This document shows, one piece after another, positions 39,101 through 46,772 of a DNA stretch of 64,000 nt. The position numbers and the translations under genes are program-made. The stretch covers positions 29,414,501 to 29,478,500 of the forward strand of contig NC_073358.2 in the NCBI RefSeq assembly GCF_027580225.2, given 5' to 3'. The notes beneath the pieces are model-generated. The model saw nothing but the letters and a program-made list of their open reading frames with translations, was not told the origin of the DNA and searched no databases. Each line of letters starts with the position of its first letter. The stretch's first letter is position 1. Origin of the DNA: Misgurnus anguillicaudatus (taxonomy: Eukaryota; Chordata; Actinopteri; Cypriniformes; Cobitidae).

Positions 39101-42100
39101 CTTGGTTTTAAACATGTCAAGCATGAAAATGTAAAAATTGCTTAAATTTACTTTTTTCCCACCAGACATTGAAAAACAAAGTCTGGAGTAAATGGGAACA
39201 TTAATTTAAAAACTTTTACTTATCATTTAACACTTTTTGTAACATAATTAAAAAAATTAGTCCTAAAAAATCTCATTACCGCAACAGTCAGAAAACATCA
39301 ACACTGACATATTTTCAAAATGACATGACAAACCTGAAAGAACATAATTTGGAGATTCTGCACATGCATTTAAAATCAAAGTATTATGCTTCTATTAATT
39401 AAATTAACATTTAATAAGCATCTGTTGCGGTAATGATAATCAAAATGTCGTGTAAGCATTCTGACAAGACAATATTTCAAATTAACTGTAAGAAAATGAT
39501 CTTACTCGGTAGCCATCTTGAAGTAACTGGTCCATGTGCTTGGTCACTCAAAATCAAACTTTATTAAAATTCTGTATGTGTGCTTAAACTGTTCTCAAAA
39601 AGTGTTGCGGAGGATGCGAACATCAGGCATGGACACATCATTTTCCTAATTTTTCTTCATTATTATTAAACATGAATATTCAGTAAATATTTTTTCTGTC
39701 ATCTAAAGTAGTCTAGCAAAACATCCATTTATTTTTTTTCTTAATATTTTTGTGTTCATTTGATTAAACGCATGTTCAAACACAGCCGGACACATTGCGG
39801 TAATGAGAATTTCATCAGAAAATGAGATAAAATTTACAATTATAAATTCTTATGTTGAAATCACACATTGTGCAAGGTAGAACACAGTATTGTGTTAATT
39901 CTGATGCTTTTTAATGTTACTATATTACACATTTTAAAGCTAAAATCATTAGTGCCATGGTGTTTCAATGGTTTCATGAGAATCACCCATAAATGGTTTG
40001 AGCTGTGCGATTGAGTAGATACAGAGACAAATTTGCATATACATTGATCCCCTATTATGATGCTTAAAGATGAGTTTTAAGTTATAACATTAGCGACTAC
40101 AGGTAGACTTTAAATGAATTGTAGTCGTGCATGTTTTAGGACCTTTTATTTCATTCCCACAGACTACTGCAATATCTTATTTTATTTAGACAACACAAAG
40201 TATGCTCATTTGGCAAGATTGTGAAATAAAGTCTAAGCTAAAGTATATGCTGTCATTGAAATGATGCGGAGAAATATATTTTCTGCTTCTGTTTTTGTGG
40301 TCATATCAAATATTTGAGTATTAGTCAAAAGTTGAAGTACAAACAAATGAAACCTTTCTGAACTAATTGATTTCCTTAGGGAGGCATTACAGTTAGATGA
40401 GTTACTGTAAAATAAAATTTATCTCCGACAGTAAATCTTTTTTTGATATGGGTGGATGTGTCATAAGATACCCTTGTAATTTGTTTCCGCATTACTCACG
40501 GTAAATGCTGCTGGAATAATCAACCATGCAATCTCCTGATATTACCATAATAATACGCAGCCATCTTTGGACTCCAGCAACTCATTTTGATCGTAACAAA
40601 GACCGACATATGCCTCCGCTATTATTAACTGTACCTTCCAAAGCCTGAAAATTGGTTGGAATGGGAATGGGAATGAACATCAGGGAGTACAGAAGCAAGA
40701 TCTATTTTGTCAACCTATTTTGTTAAATCAGTAGAGAAGGACATTTCACTCATGTCATTTTTTAGTAAATTGTTTGGTAGAACTACAGTGGGTGTACATG
40801 CATCTCGTTTCATCTATATGTGTACATGCTTACAATATACAAATGCCGTCATTATTTACTCATCCTCATGTTGATCCAAACCTGTATAACATCTTGTTCC
40901 ATAAAACACAAAATAGAGAATTTTATACCTGTAGATGATCATCAGTCACTGTCATCAGTCAACCAACCCGGGCAGTCGTAGCATAATGGTTAAAGTCGAG
41001 CTTGTTACCCAGAAGTTTGCCGGTTTGAGTCATACAGCAGGCAGGTTACGACTGAGGTGCCCTTGATCAAGGCATCTTATCCCCAATTGGGTGATTCTCA
41101 AGAAATCCAGTGTACATTCTCACGAAATCCGTGTCTAGCATCAGAATTTTTAAAAAGCCTTAGGGTTAGGGTTACTATAAACATTATTTTTAGAGGATTT
41201 GTTTATATGTATTATTAAAATTTTTTAGATTATCATTATCAAAAATGATAATTACCGCAACATGATATTATATTAAATATATGCATTTACAAACTCATGT
41301 TTCGATAATGAGAACTAAAAAGTTGTCTAGGTACTATGACAAACAAAAAATTTTAACTTTTAACTGCTTACCTGGTAGCCATCTTGAGTGTCACAGTCAA
41401 TTATGTCCCTTCCAACAATTTTTTTTGAAAATGTTATTTCCTTGAGGGCTTAAACAATGAATGAAAATTGTTGCGGGGAATGAGAAAATTTTTCTTGGAC
41501 ACATTTATATTCCTTATTATTGTCTGTACACTTACCAATGATCACCAAATATACCGCATGTTTCTTTACTGTAAATGTTAATAGTAAAACATACTGAAGC
41601 TTTTTATTTTTTTAGATTTTTTTATTATAAATATTTCCATGTCAAAGAACCAAAATCCAGTCATGGACACGTTGCGGTAATGAAAATGTTTTCCCCTTAA
41701 ATGTGGAAAAAACAACAAAATTGGTTTGTATGGTGTCATTTGAAATCATGTGCAAAAAAGTACGTGAAGAGATGTTTGTAACTGTATGTTTCTTAGTTTG
41801 ATACTCTTACTTCATAAAGTCTAATTTCGTGAGAATCACCAAATTCAGGGGTGCAAACATGTCACCTTTCGGGGAAATTTGCCGTTTTTGATCCAAAATA
41901 GGTCATTCTTGTGATTCGTCTACATGATGAGTTTCTGAAAATGAGGGGTGGGGGGGTCTGTGACACAGGCTCGCAGTAAATGAAATTCTGAAAATCATGT
42001 CCAGCTATTCTTATGTTTTACAATTTATAACGTTAGTCACCTTATTTGCTGCCGAAGTTTGTGCAGATTGAGCGCACAACCTTAACTCATAGTATTTTCT

Positions 42101-42994
42101 CATTCGACGTTACGCATCCACATCATGTTGCTGTGCGCGTGGTCACAAAAACGTAAATTTTTTTACACGTATTTACGCACCGCAGTTTTAAATTAAGTGA
42201 TTTTGAGCCTTTGAAACACAAACAACAGTGCTATATGCGCGCACTGTTTCTGTTGGAGAGCCTTTAATAAGATTTGTACGTCGAATTGTACACGAGTTTT
42301 ATTGGAGTTGCTCGTATAGGGTTCATATATTCATACTGTATTAGAGCTATGACTGTGAACAGAACAAACCCTGAATTATTGAATAATATGAAATACACTT
42401 TAAAAAAGTTTTTTATTTGTTCACATTAGTAAATGCATTATGAACTAAAAAATGAACAATATATATAATGCTTGTGTCTTTGTCACCTTTTTCACCCCTG
42501 ATGAGTTTGCACCCCTGCAATTGCTCACATTTAGTTACACTTATACTTACAATACACCTGGTTTTGTGTTCAACAGATATAACATCATATAACGTAACTT
42601 TCCCGATCATCTTTATGTGTTCCAGGCTGTACGATCTTTTCAAGTGGCGTTGCACCTGCATCCATCTGAGCGGCCCCTATGGGAGGAGGACTTAGGCTGG
42701 GCTGTACAACTCCGCGAGCAGAAACAAGCTCTCCTGAAAAGAGAAAAACAGGCAGATGAAGCCCAAAAGCTGGTTATGGAAGCCCCTGAACTGAAAAACG
42801 AGTATGATTTTGAAAGCGATGAAGTGATTGAGGCCTGCACAGCCATGGCGGAGAAACAGAAAAAATATGAGGACTTAAAGAAAACGGCGATTGTCGTAGA
42901 CACGCACGGGGTGGCGAAGGAAGTGGTTGTTGAGGATGACAACAAACCCACTTCATCCACAGCAGGTGTTTTGGTCAAGGCAAGAGGACTTTAA
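8631..42994 (+). CDS. ttc33: Tetratricopeptide repeat protein 33, 4 coding exons, 268 aa
   Basis: Coding exons are 8631-8854, 23358-23439, 35178-35309 and 42626-42994. All junctions are GT-AG and the frame is kept. The start MASFNWKRKVGERVSK and the block WLHAIKRRREVLLEDCA match vertebrate TTC33, whose human protein is 262 aa. About three TPR helix pairs span residues 57-159, including WDEALQLTPDDA and WQTLGRAQLNLGE. The charged, coiled C-terminal part carries YDFESDE near 203 and ends VLVKARGL. TPRs bind partner proteins. The molecular role of TTC33 is not established to my knowledge, and nothing in the sequence adds to it. Introns of 14.5, 11.7 and 7.3 kb hold most of the repeats in this window. 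The neighbour ptger4 is conserved from human. Confidence 0.95.
8922..9412. mobile_element. TTAA-bounded MITE (AGGGGCCATGGCA ends) in ttc33 intron 1
   Basis: TTAA at both edges encloses inverted ends AGGGGCCATGGCA / TGCCATGGCCCCT. The TTAA duplication suggests piggyBac- or Kolobok-type transposition. There is no coding frame. It is the uninterrupted relative of 2859-3335. Confidence 0.75.
9413..13540. other. ttc33 intron: largely unique sequence, no exon seen
   Basis: Most of this reads as single-copy DNA. A fragment at about 10230-10440 (GGTAAAACTTTATTTTACAG, then 'cctgaacgtaaccctgaccc') is a familiar decayed repeat. The block 10870-12060 is low in simple repeats and has no TE ends, so it is a candidate conserved non-coding segment. 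The open frames at 10873-11136 and 11281-11559 match nothing I know. GCGTTTGTCGC-like words recur between 13350 and 13520. Confidence 0.4.
12553..12608. repeat. (TG)n-(TA)n microsatellite
   Basis: About 17 TG units with one C interruption run into TATATATATATA. Confidence 0.9.
13543..14681 (+). pseudogene. Tc1-like transposon, transposase broken, left end missing
   Basis: The sequence follows a well-known fish Tc1-like element. The right terminal repeat (GGTGTTCCTAATAATCATTT) ends at about 14681, but its mirror image is absent on the left, where the element starts just ahead of the transposase 5' region. Coding remains in different frames: 13613-13855 (paired/HTH part with NFERGMVAAARRAGLSISQS), 13789-14112, 14144-14374 (VMVWGMFSW, QDNAPCHKA) and 14417-14653 (PPQSSDLNPIEHLWD, holding the last acidic residue of DDE). 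Shifts and stops separate them, so no active enzyme is possible. It lies in ttc33 intron 1, same strand. Confidence 0.9.
14706..16068 (+). mobile_element. 5'-truncated non-LTR retrotransposon with restriction-like endonuclease
   Basis: The element begins abruptly inside the 3' part of the reverse transcriptase ORF, right after a (GT)n run. It ends with AATAAA (16054-16059), then TAGTTAAA, then another (TG)n run. Truncation at the 5' side with an intact 3' end is the usual result of target-primed reverse transcription. Members of the R2/NeSL/HERO/Utopia group carry this endonuclease; I cannot name the clade. The (TG)n on both sides may be the target or a product of slippage. Confidence 0.8.
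14719..15942 (+). CDS. C-terminal polyprotein part: RT thumb, zinc knuckle, REL endonuclease
   Basis: An open frame of about 400 codons has no internal stop. The first residues (EGGLGVPD) look like the end of the RT region. A zinc-knuckle-like segment WCIHHGQEQVIESMSHILNGC follows at about residues 231-251 of the frame read from 14683, with His where the second Cys is usual, then RHDRIVDIL. Next comes RPDIIIIDE...FILEVG...KLVKYQPL (about 310-350), the PD-(D/E)XK signature of restriction-like endonucleases. The frame has no native start, and upstream codons (MCVCVCVY) are microsatellite. It is an intact but orphaned fragment, not a host gene. Confidence 0.78.
   Translation, partial: RSEGGLGVPDFEWTYIATRLSHLLSMLNNDDRTVREMARASLFLDLGKRKVPLARESDPSFLGFRKKANGKLDTRAAGFGVRSDWPDLNDLCNWTGVDLQWSGVDTRHAVPHQVMIKDKNITVTATLLQDDMYHPVPLGNTRASLLLIKHQQRQRHWRGLKIQGKLACIPSADHSISHTIFHNSSIDEDILIFTVKARLQVYPTRLNLSIWYPRSHPSWCIHHGQEQVIESMSHILNGCHYYRSLYVSRHDRIVDILSENLSVLFSSNVSIHVNGFVNSQMFSKCPTVSVFSDLNATRPDIIIIDEHKEDVFILEVGCCFDSCLEEAYLTKLVKYQPLVQRLTGLGYKGQYLVFIFGSLGHVHRLVIRGFRIVGFTKARAKQMAKYCSISSIIGSRHIWRRRCCVYP
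16069..16383. repeat. Teleost repeat with GTGGGGACC motifs, bounded by (TG)n on both sides
   Basis: Contains ACGTTGTGGGGACCAATTGT, 'tgtccccacaaa', 'ggttggggttagg' and AATGTCCCCACAAAACATGG, a phrase order familiar from fish genomes, between two TG microsatellites. Class unknown. Non-coding. Confidence 0.6.
16482..16884. mobile_element. TTAA-bounded MITE (AGCGTAACTAAACC ends)
   Basis: TTAA at both edges with inverted ends AGCGTAACTAAACC / GGTTTAGTTACTCT. Internal sequence is unrelated to the 8922 element. The 104-codon reverse frame inside shows no known domain. Confidence 0.75.
18120..18150. repeat. (GA)n microsatellite
   Basis: About 15 uninterrupted GA units. The 16885-18119 stretch before it shows no gene or clear repeat ends. 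Confidence 0.9.
18250..20110 (-). pseudogene. LINE (CR1/L2-like) fragment, reverse transcriptase broken
   Basis: On the minus strand, RT motifs appear in order in three frames: 20053-19694 (DPIPIHLL, LLKKPTINPAMLENYRPVSLL), 19597-19304 (LMDLSAAFDTVNH, GVPQGSVLGPLLFSIY) and 19300-18662 (LHLLI-type end, with AAARVVF and LHWLPIEAHIKFK, typical of the LINE C-terminus). The catalytic YADD appears as YTND next to a small deletion, so the copy is dead. The 5' end is missing. The 3' tail contains GTAAGTCGCTTTGGACGC, like the tails of fish SINEs. It sits antisense in ttc33 intron 1. Confidence 0.88.
20420..20557. mobile_element. Small MITE-like inverted repeat
   Basis: Ends CTCTAAGAAAAGATGTGTTA and, inverted, AACACATTAGTTTTAAGAG surround repeated ACACA/TGTGT words. 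No clear target duplication. Confidence 0.45.
21277..21842. mobile_element. MITE with AAAGGGCACCTAT / ATAGTTGCTCTTT ends
   Basis: Imperfect inverted ends are flanked by CTAA on the left and TTAA on the right, so it was probably TTAA-bounded. It contains the GC-richer phrase 'ctgattggccagctaatctgtac' and a TGACGTCA. Non-coding. After it, 21843-23357 shows nothing I can name. Confidence 0.6.
23358..23439 (+). CDS. ttc33: ttc33 coding exon 2
   Basis: Acceptor GTGTGTTAG|GAACTGG and donor TCACAG|GTGAGA. The 82 nt complete Arg75 and encode NWEALKKWDEALQLTPDD and following residues, the second helix of TPR1 and the start of TPR2. The donor region is locally duplicated: GATGAAGTCACAG occurs twice in a row. 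Confidence 0.93.
24389..25362. mobile_element. Older hAT-like element hosting an inner hAT
   Basis: Left GGGGTGCACCGATATAGACA and right (inverted) CCGATATAGATGG match at the core, and both arms carry an ACTTCCGGT-type segment. The outer ends are blurred, so boundaries are approximate. Confidence 0.45.
24560..25198. mobile_element. hAT non-autonomous element (TAGGGATGCACCGAT ends)
   Basis: TAGGGATGCACCGATAGG at left and, inverted, TAGTGATGCACTGATG at right. The flanks GTTTCTAT and TTTCCTAT agree at 6 of 8 positions, as expected for a decayed 8-bp hAT duplication. The inside is AT-rich with GGCCGAT/ATCGGC words near the ends and no transposase frame. Confidence 0.7.
26627..28057 (-). mobile_element. 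hAT element, ZBED-type transposase remnants, internally deleted
   Basis: Ends TAGGGGTAGGTATCG and, inverted, TAGGGATGGGCACC. The 8-bp flanks GTTATTAC and CTTATTAC match at 7 of 8. On the minus strand, 27871-27524 encodes a BED-finger-like start (WLHFTKNYADNATCNIRNST, then LRKHLFKH), where Arg replaces a zinc Cys. 27273-26971 encodes a hAT dimerisation end (LAKKYLCVQSSSTSSKRVLS, then LLPEKVDMLIFLKK). The central catalytic region is missing. It lies in ttc33 intron 2. Confidence 0.85.
28058..28812. other. Unassigned ttc33 intron sequence
   Basis: No exon or clear TE ends. A GC-richer patch near 28590-28640 is noted. Confidence 0.3.
28813..29079. mobile_element. Foldback MITE, relative of 4073-4260
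   Basis: Arms TTGAACACAAAGATATTTCA and TGAAATATCTTTGTGTTCAA-like sequence are inverted around a centre near 28920. The right end reads GGGTGAACTATCCCTTTAA, the standard end of this teleost family. Confidence 0.65.
29080..33110. other. ttc33 intron 2: mixed decayed repeats, no exon seen
   Basis: TTAAAGGCCCACTGAAGTG at 30424 looks like the left end of an element whose right end I could not find. CAGGGGTTATCAAAG at 31506 looks like a hAT-type left end, with a candidate partner near 32640. Several short frames (for example 31627-31812 reverse) have no recognisable domain. Confidence 0.35.
33116..33147. repeat. (CT)n microsatellite
   Basis: An uninterrupted run of about 16 CT units. Confidence 0.9.
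33602..33998. mobile_element. hAT MITE with perfect 8-bp target duplication
   Basis: Inverted ends CAGTGGCGGCTCGTGACT / AGTCACCAGCCGCCACTG. GTTCTGGA stands immediately outside both ends (33594-33601, 33999-34006). The 397-bp inside has a second inverted pair (AAAAGAGACGCTC and GAGCGTCTCTTTT) and no coding frame. The perfect duplication points to a recent insertion. Confidence 0.9.
34542..34555. promoter_or_regulatory. RFX X-box-like palindrome
   Basis: GTTACCGTGGCAAC fits the two-half-site RFX consensus GTNRCC-N(0-3)-RGYAAC fully. It lies in ttc33 intron 2 inside a stretch (34410-34780) with no repeat ends, so it is a candidate enhancer element. Confidence 0.45.
35178..35309 (+). CDS. ttc33: ttc33 coding exon 3
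   Basis: Acceptor CCCATAG|GTGTTA and donor GAACTA|GTAAGT. The 44 codons cover VLIILQEVFLAVQSAEMSTK and WWEAWQTLGRAQLNLGEMEL, TPR2 and the first helix of TPR3. Confidence 0.94.
36586..37345. mobile_element. GGGTGATTCTC family, subfamily A, copy 1
   Basis: Ends GGGTGATTCTCATGAAATCC and, inverted, GGGGGATTCTCGCGAAATTA. Four TTGCGGTAATGA-like motifs lie inside near 36760 (inverted), 36809, 36971 and 37155. Flanks match over ATGTGT on both sides, or 3 of 4 if the duplication is 4 bp. About 760 bp, non-coding, in ttc33 intron 3. Confidence 0.8.
37786..37870. promoter_or_regulatory. CpG-rich patch with X-box-like palindrome
   Basis: The perfect palindrome CGTTGCTTAGCAACG (37786-37800) starts a short CpG-rich segment (GACGCCGCGGGAGCGCAACC) that stands out from AT-rich surroundings. 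It could be an RFX-bound intronic enhancer or internal promoter of ttc33, or a repeat fragment. Confidence 0.35.
39083..39988. mobile_element. GGGTGATTCTC family, subfamily B, copy 1
   Basis: Ends GGGTGATTCTCACGAAAAC and, inverted, GGGTGATTCTCATGAAACC. The 4-bp duplication ATAA lies at 39079-39082 and 39989-39992. Internal TTGCGGTAATGA-like motifs are near 39272 (inverted), 39424, 39604 and 39794. No coding frame. Confidence 0.88.
40855..40930. repeat. Short piece of the AAAGGGATAGTTCACCC-type MITE
   Basis: TATTTACTCATCCTCATGTT and 'atccaaacctgtataacatc' match the middle of that family. Both ends are gone. Confidence 0.5.
40969..41088 (+). mobile_element. tRNA-derived SINE (HAmo-like), 3' part displaced
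   Basis: GTAGCATAATGGTTAAAG (A-box region) and GGTTTGAGTC (B-box) are followed by ACGACTGAGGTGCCCTTGA, 'tcaaggcatc' and ATCCCCAATT. The next expected bases, GCTC, reappear at 42523 beyond two inserted elements. Family naming is from memory of carp SINEs. Confidence 0.65.
41089..41841. mobile_element. GGGTGATTCTC family, subfamily A, copy 2
   Basis: Left end GGGTGATTCTCAAGAAATCC; right end inverted, with one base changed at the very tip. The duplication AATT lies at 41085-41088 and 41842-41845. It is close to copy 1 throughout, with the same four internal motifs. Inserted into the left flank of the element at 41846. Confidence 0.87.
41846..42517. mobile_element. DNA element with CAGGGGTGCAAAC ends
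   Basis: 13-bp inverted ends CAGGGGTGCAAAC / GTTTGCACCCCTG. CAATT occurs at 42518-42522 and, allowing for the later insertion, at 41084-41088, suggesting a 5-bp duplication. The 672-bp inside has no recognisable protein. It lies immediately ahead of the last ttc33 exon. Confidence 0.65.
42626..42994 (+). CDS. ttc33: ttc33 coding exon 4 and stop
   Basis: Acceptor TGTGTTCCAG|GCTGTA and stop TAA at 42992. It encodes AVRSFQVALHLHPSERPLW (TPR3 second helix), then a Lys/Glu/Gln-rich helix and YDFESDEVIEACTAMAEKQK, the conserved tail. The antisense frames here are shadows. Confidence 0.95.
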   Translation, partial: AVRSFQVALHLHPSERPLWEEDLGWAVQLREQKQALLKREKQADEAQKLVMEAPELKNEYDFESDEVIEACTAMAEKQKKYEDLKKTAIVVDTHGVAKEVVVEDDNKPTSSTAGVLVKARGL

Positions 42995-43318
42995 AGAAAG
43001 AGACATTTTCTTTTATGTGTATTTTGTTTAAAATGTTAAGTATTGACTGATTGTTTTGGTTGGATTCTCATAATGTACAGTGTATAAAATAGTTAATACT
43101 TGGGGAGTTTGTGGTTTGCTTGTGTAGTGAGTACTAGATGCTCTCTCAACATCAGAAAGGACTGTTTTCACTTAAACAGCATGAATTTCTTCGTTTTAAG
43201 TTCAGTTTAGATTCCCACAATAGCATAAAAGTCCTTTCTCAGTGTACATTGTTGTCATTATCTCCAGTCAGCCTTGCTTTAGTCCCATTTTATGAGAGTC
43301 CCCACTCAGGACTGAAAC

Positions 43319-43324
43319 ATTAAA
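43319..43324 (+). terminator. ttc33: Candidate poly(A) signal of ttc33
   Basis: ATTAAA 325 bp after the stop codon. A canonical AATAAA also occurs at 44622-44627. I cannot tell which is used, or whether both are. Confidence 0.35.
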
Positions 43325-43390
43325 GCAGCAAGAAACTCTGTTACATGCACACCCACACATAAAACAACTCACATTTGGTCCATTAACTTA

Positions 43391-43560
43391 CACTGTAAAA
43401 AGTGAAAAAAAAATACTTCAATTGTTAACACCTAAAAAAATTCAACTTGTATGTTTAAGTGAAAAATACTTTTAAGTAATTTAATTTGAGAATGTACATT
43501 TTTAGGTGTTACCAAATGAAGTCATTTTTTATGTTGATCCAACTTTTCACGTTTACAGTG
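43391..43560. mobile_element. MITE with CACTGTAAAAAGTGAAA ends
   Basis: CACTGTAAAAAGTGAAAA and, inverted, CACTGTAAACGTGAAAAG close a 170-bp element. Another CACTGTAAAAA element is at 52137-52343. In or just past the ttc33 3' UTR. Confidence 0.65.
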
Positions 43561-43731
43561 AATTTTCTGTGTTTGGTTAGTGCGGTTGTTGTTTTTATGC
43601 AAACAGGTTAGGATTAACTCATATGTGAAGGGTGTTCAGAAGAGGAAAAGTGTGTTGAGTGTTTATGTACTGTAGAAGGGAGAGATAGGATCATCAATTG
43701 TATGTCATCGTAGAGATGTAAGAAATACCTG

Positions 43732-44168
43732 TTAAAGGAAAACACCACTGTTTTTTAATATTTTGCTATGTTCTAACCTCAACTTGATGAGTTGGCGCAT
43801 ACCTATTTTTGTTCAATGTGTGCACTTTTAATCTTTGTACACGCTTTGTGAATGTGTTGGCATTTAGCCTTGCCCCAATTCATTCCTATGGCTCCAAACT
43901 AAAGTTTTATTTTGTGCCACCATACTTACTCGTGTAACTACTCATGTAACATTCTTTAAATAGGGAAAACATGAAAGTGTTTGGGGGCTTCTACATTCAT
44001 CCCTGTTTGGATCCTAAGGAATGAATGGGGCTAGGCTAAATGCTACAGTAACACATTCACGACGCGCTGTACAGGGATTAGAAGTGCACGCATTGAGGAA
44101 GGATAGGTATGTATTGGTTCGTCTAAGTTGAGGTAAGAACATAGTAAAATGGTGGTGTTTTTCTTTAA
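43732..44168. mobile_element. TTAA-bounded foldback MITE
   Basis: TTAAAGGAAAACACCACTG and, inverted, TTAAAGAAAAACACCACCAT. The arms remain complementary almost to the centre (CTCAACTT / AAGTTGAG, TAGCCT.GCCCCA.TTCATTCCT on both). 437 bp, a familiar fish family. Confidence 0.75.
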
Positions 44169-45487
44169 TATGCCACCTTAATAATAATAATAATTATTAA
44201 AAAAACCTTGCTCTGAACTTTCTCAACAAAAATATTTAAGGATTCTTTAGTTTTGTTAATCTTGGTTTAAGTATTTTGCTTGTGTTGTTCTATCATCAGA
44301 TCCACACATTTTTTATTTTATTAAACGATGATGACCTTTAAAATGTCTATGTCTTCATAATTGGCAGTTTAGCATCCACTGTCATTCAAATTCGCATTGA
44401 TGCTCTCCATATGTGTGCATGTGCCATCAACCAAATGGTTTTTATTTAACACCTTTGGGACTATGGGAGGAAGCTAGCAGCATCCTTCTGTCTCCCTACA
44501 GTATAATCACTTTCTAAGGTTTTATTTATTTATTTAAATAAATGAGGATGATAACGTCTTTGCTAATGGTGATTTAAGGAGATGCCCGGCACACTGACCC
44601 GACCTGTGTACTATTCCCTGAAATAAAAACGTTTGTCGATTGACATTTATTTAAACGTACCGTATCAGGACAGGTGGCAGAATGTACGTCAGAGCAAGCG
44701 TGCAAATAAATGATTCATGCTGGGAAGAGTTTTCTGAATAGTTTACATAATAAACCTAATGCAATTATGAGACGTCTACAGTCTATGAATGTCTCTGACA
44801 TGGATCTGTCCCTGGTGCCATAGGTTACTGCGTACAGATCCTTTGCTCTGGCTCGTATACAGTAATGATACCCTAGTGAATCACTGGATAGATTTACCGT
44901 AGTTGTTATCACAAAGCAAAAAAAAAGGAATGCCAGAGTTGAGATATTATAAAATGGGAAACATTGCATGTTACAAACTGGCTGACTTTCATTGTATTGG
45001 TATAAAGAGCAGCTTCACTGTTCCTTACACTTGATCCTTTTTTGTTACTTGGAAGAAAGTTTTATGGGTTTAACCTTGAATGACTTGACAGTGAGTAAAA
45101 AATGACGGACGTTTTTATTTTTCCATAAACTCTTTAAGATAAATACCTGAAATTGTTTGCTGGCATTGTGCCCAGTCTATACAGAACGATATAAAGACTG
45201 CTTATTAGTACTTTTTAAAATCTATTGAGCTCTAACATGTTTTTGTCATGTCTGTGCATATGCATTTAATGAGATTTTAGACAAACTTAACAAAACTATT
45301 GCTGGCACTTTGGAAATATTACATTTGGACATTTTTTTTGGGAGGGGGTACTGCTGTCCCTAAAGTAAAAAACAGTTGAGTACAGACCCCTTAATTGCTC
45401 AAGTCACTGTGACGTCACCACTGGAGGCAAAAAAATAAGTAGGAACTCATAGCCAGAGCGCTAAAAGTTTGAGGTTTTGACTTTAAA

Positions 45488-45686
45488 ATGTCATCTTGAT
45501 GTGTTTTTGGCTGCCACAATAGAAGGAACAGCACTTTTGGTTCAAAAATAAAGTTTTACCGGATCCCGGCAGACATTCCTTCACAGAAATCAAGACGACA
45601 ATTGTGGTTGAACGCTATACGGAGTACAGACTAACGGAGACGATCATAAATAATGCTCGTGTTTGCAGTGCACACTTCATATCAGG
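45488..45686 (+). pseudogene. Dead THAP-domain exon of a transposase
   Basis: After ATG TCA TCT, a TGA replaces the expected Cys codon. The frame continues CVFGCHNRRNSTFG and KFYRIPADIPSQKSRRQLWL, then shifts frame before NARVCSAHFISG. The C-x(2-4)-C ... C-x2-H plus HFxSG pattern is the THAP zinc-finger signature. The nonsense change and frameshift kill it. An apparent donor follows at 45686 (TATCAG|GTCAAA). Confidence 0.7.
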
Positions 45687-45856
45687 TCAAATAATCTTGT
45701 GTTGGTTTTATCTAGTACAAATCAGCAAGTTTGTGTTTTATGGGTGAAAAGTCGTCAACTGCGATATTGTTTAGCTTAAATGTTAAACAAACATACAGCG
45801 ATAGATGTGTTTGCCATCCTTCGAATGGTCTCTGAAAATAATCCACATTGCTAATC

Positions 45857-46772
45857 GGGTGATTCTCACGAAAACTTGGTTTTAAAAATGTCAAGCATGA
45901 AAATTTAAAAATTGCTTAAATTTACTTTTTTCCCACCAGACATTGAAAAACAAAGTCTGGAGTAAATGGGAACATTAATTTAAAAAACTTTAACTTATCA
46001 TTTAACACTTTTGTAACATAATTTAAAAAATTAGTCCTAAAAAATCTCATTACCGCAACAGTCAGAAAACATCAACCCTGACATATTTTCAAAATGACAT
46101 GACAAACCTGAAAGAACATAATTTGGAGATTCTGCACATGCATTTAAAATCAAAGTATTATGCTTCTATTAATTAAATTAACATTTAATAAGCATCTGTT
46201 GCGGTAATGATAATCAAAATGTCGTGTAAGCATTCTGACAAGACAATATTTCAAATTAACTGTAAAAAATGATCTTACCTGGTAGCCATCTTGAAGTAAC
46301 TGGTCCATGTGCTTGGTCACTCAAAATCAAACTTCATTAAAATTCTGTATTTGTGCTTAAACTGTTCTCAAAAAGTGTTGCGGAGGATGAGAACATCAGG
46401 CATGGACACATCATTTTCCAAATTTTTCTTCATTATTATTGTACATGAATATTCAGTAAATATTTTTTCTGTAATCTAAAGTAGTCTAGCAAAACATCCA
46501 TTTATTTTTTTTCTTAATATTTTTGTGTTAATTTGATTAAATTACAACATAACGCATGTTCAAACACAGCCGGACACATTGCGGTAATGAGAATTTCAGC
46601 AGAAAATGAGATAAAATTTCCAATTATAAATTCTTATGTTGAAATCACACATTGTGCAAGGTAGAACACAGTATTGTGTTAATTCTGATACTTTTTAATG
46701 TTACTATATTACACATTTTAAAGCTAAAATCATTAGTGTCGTGGTGTTTCAATGGTTTCGTGAAAATCACCC
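45857..46772. mobile_element. GGGTGATTCTC family, subfamily B, copy 2
   Basis: Ends GGGTGATTCTCACGAAAAC and, inverted, GGGTGATTTTCACGAAACC. The duplication AATC lies at 45853-45856 and 46773-46776. Nearly identical to copy 1 at 39083, so both are recent. It sits inside the THAP transposon remnant. Confidence 0.9.
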
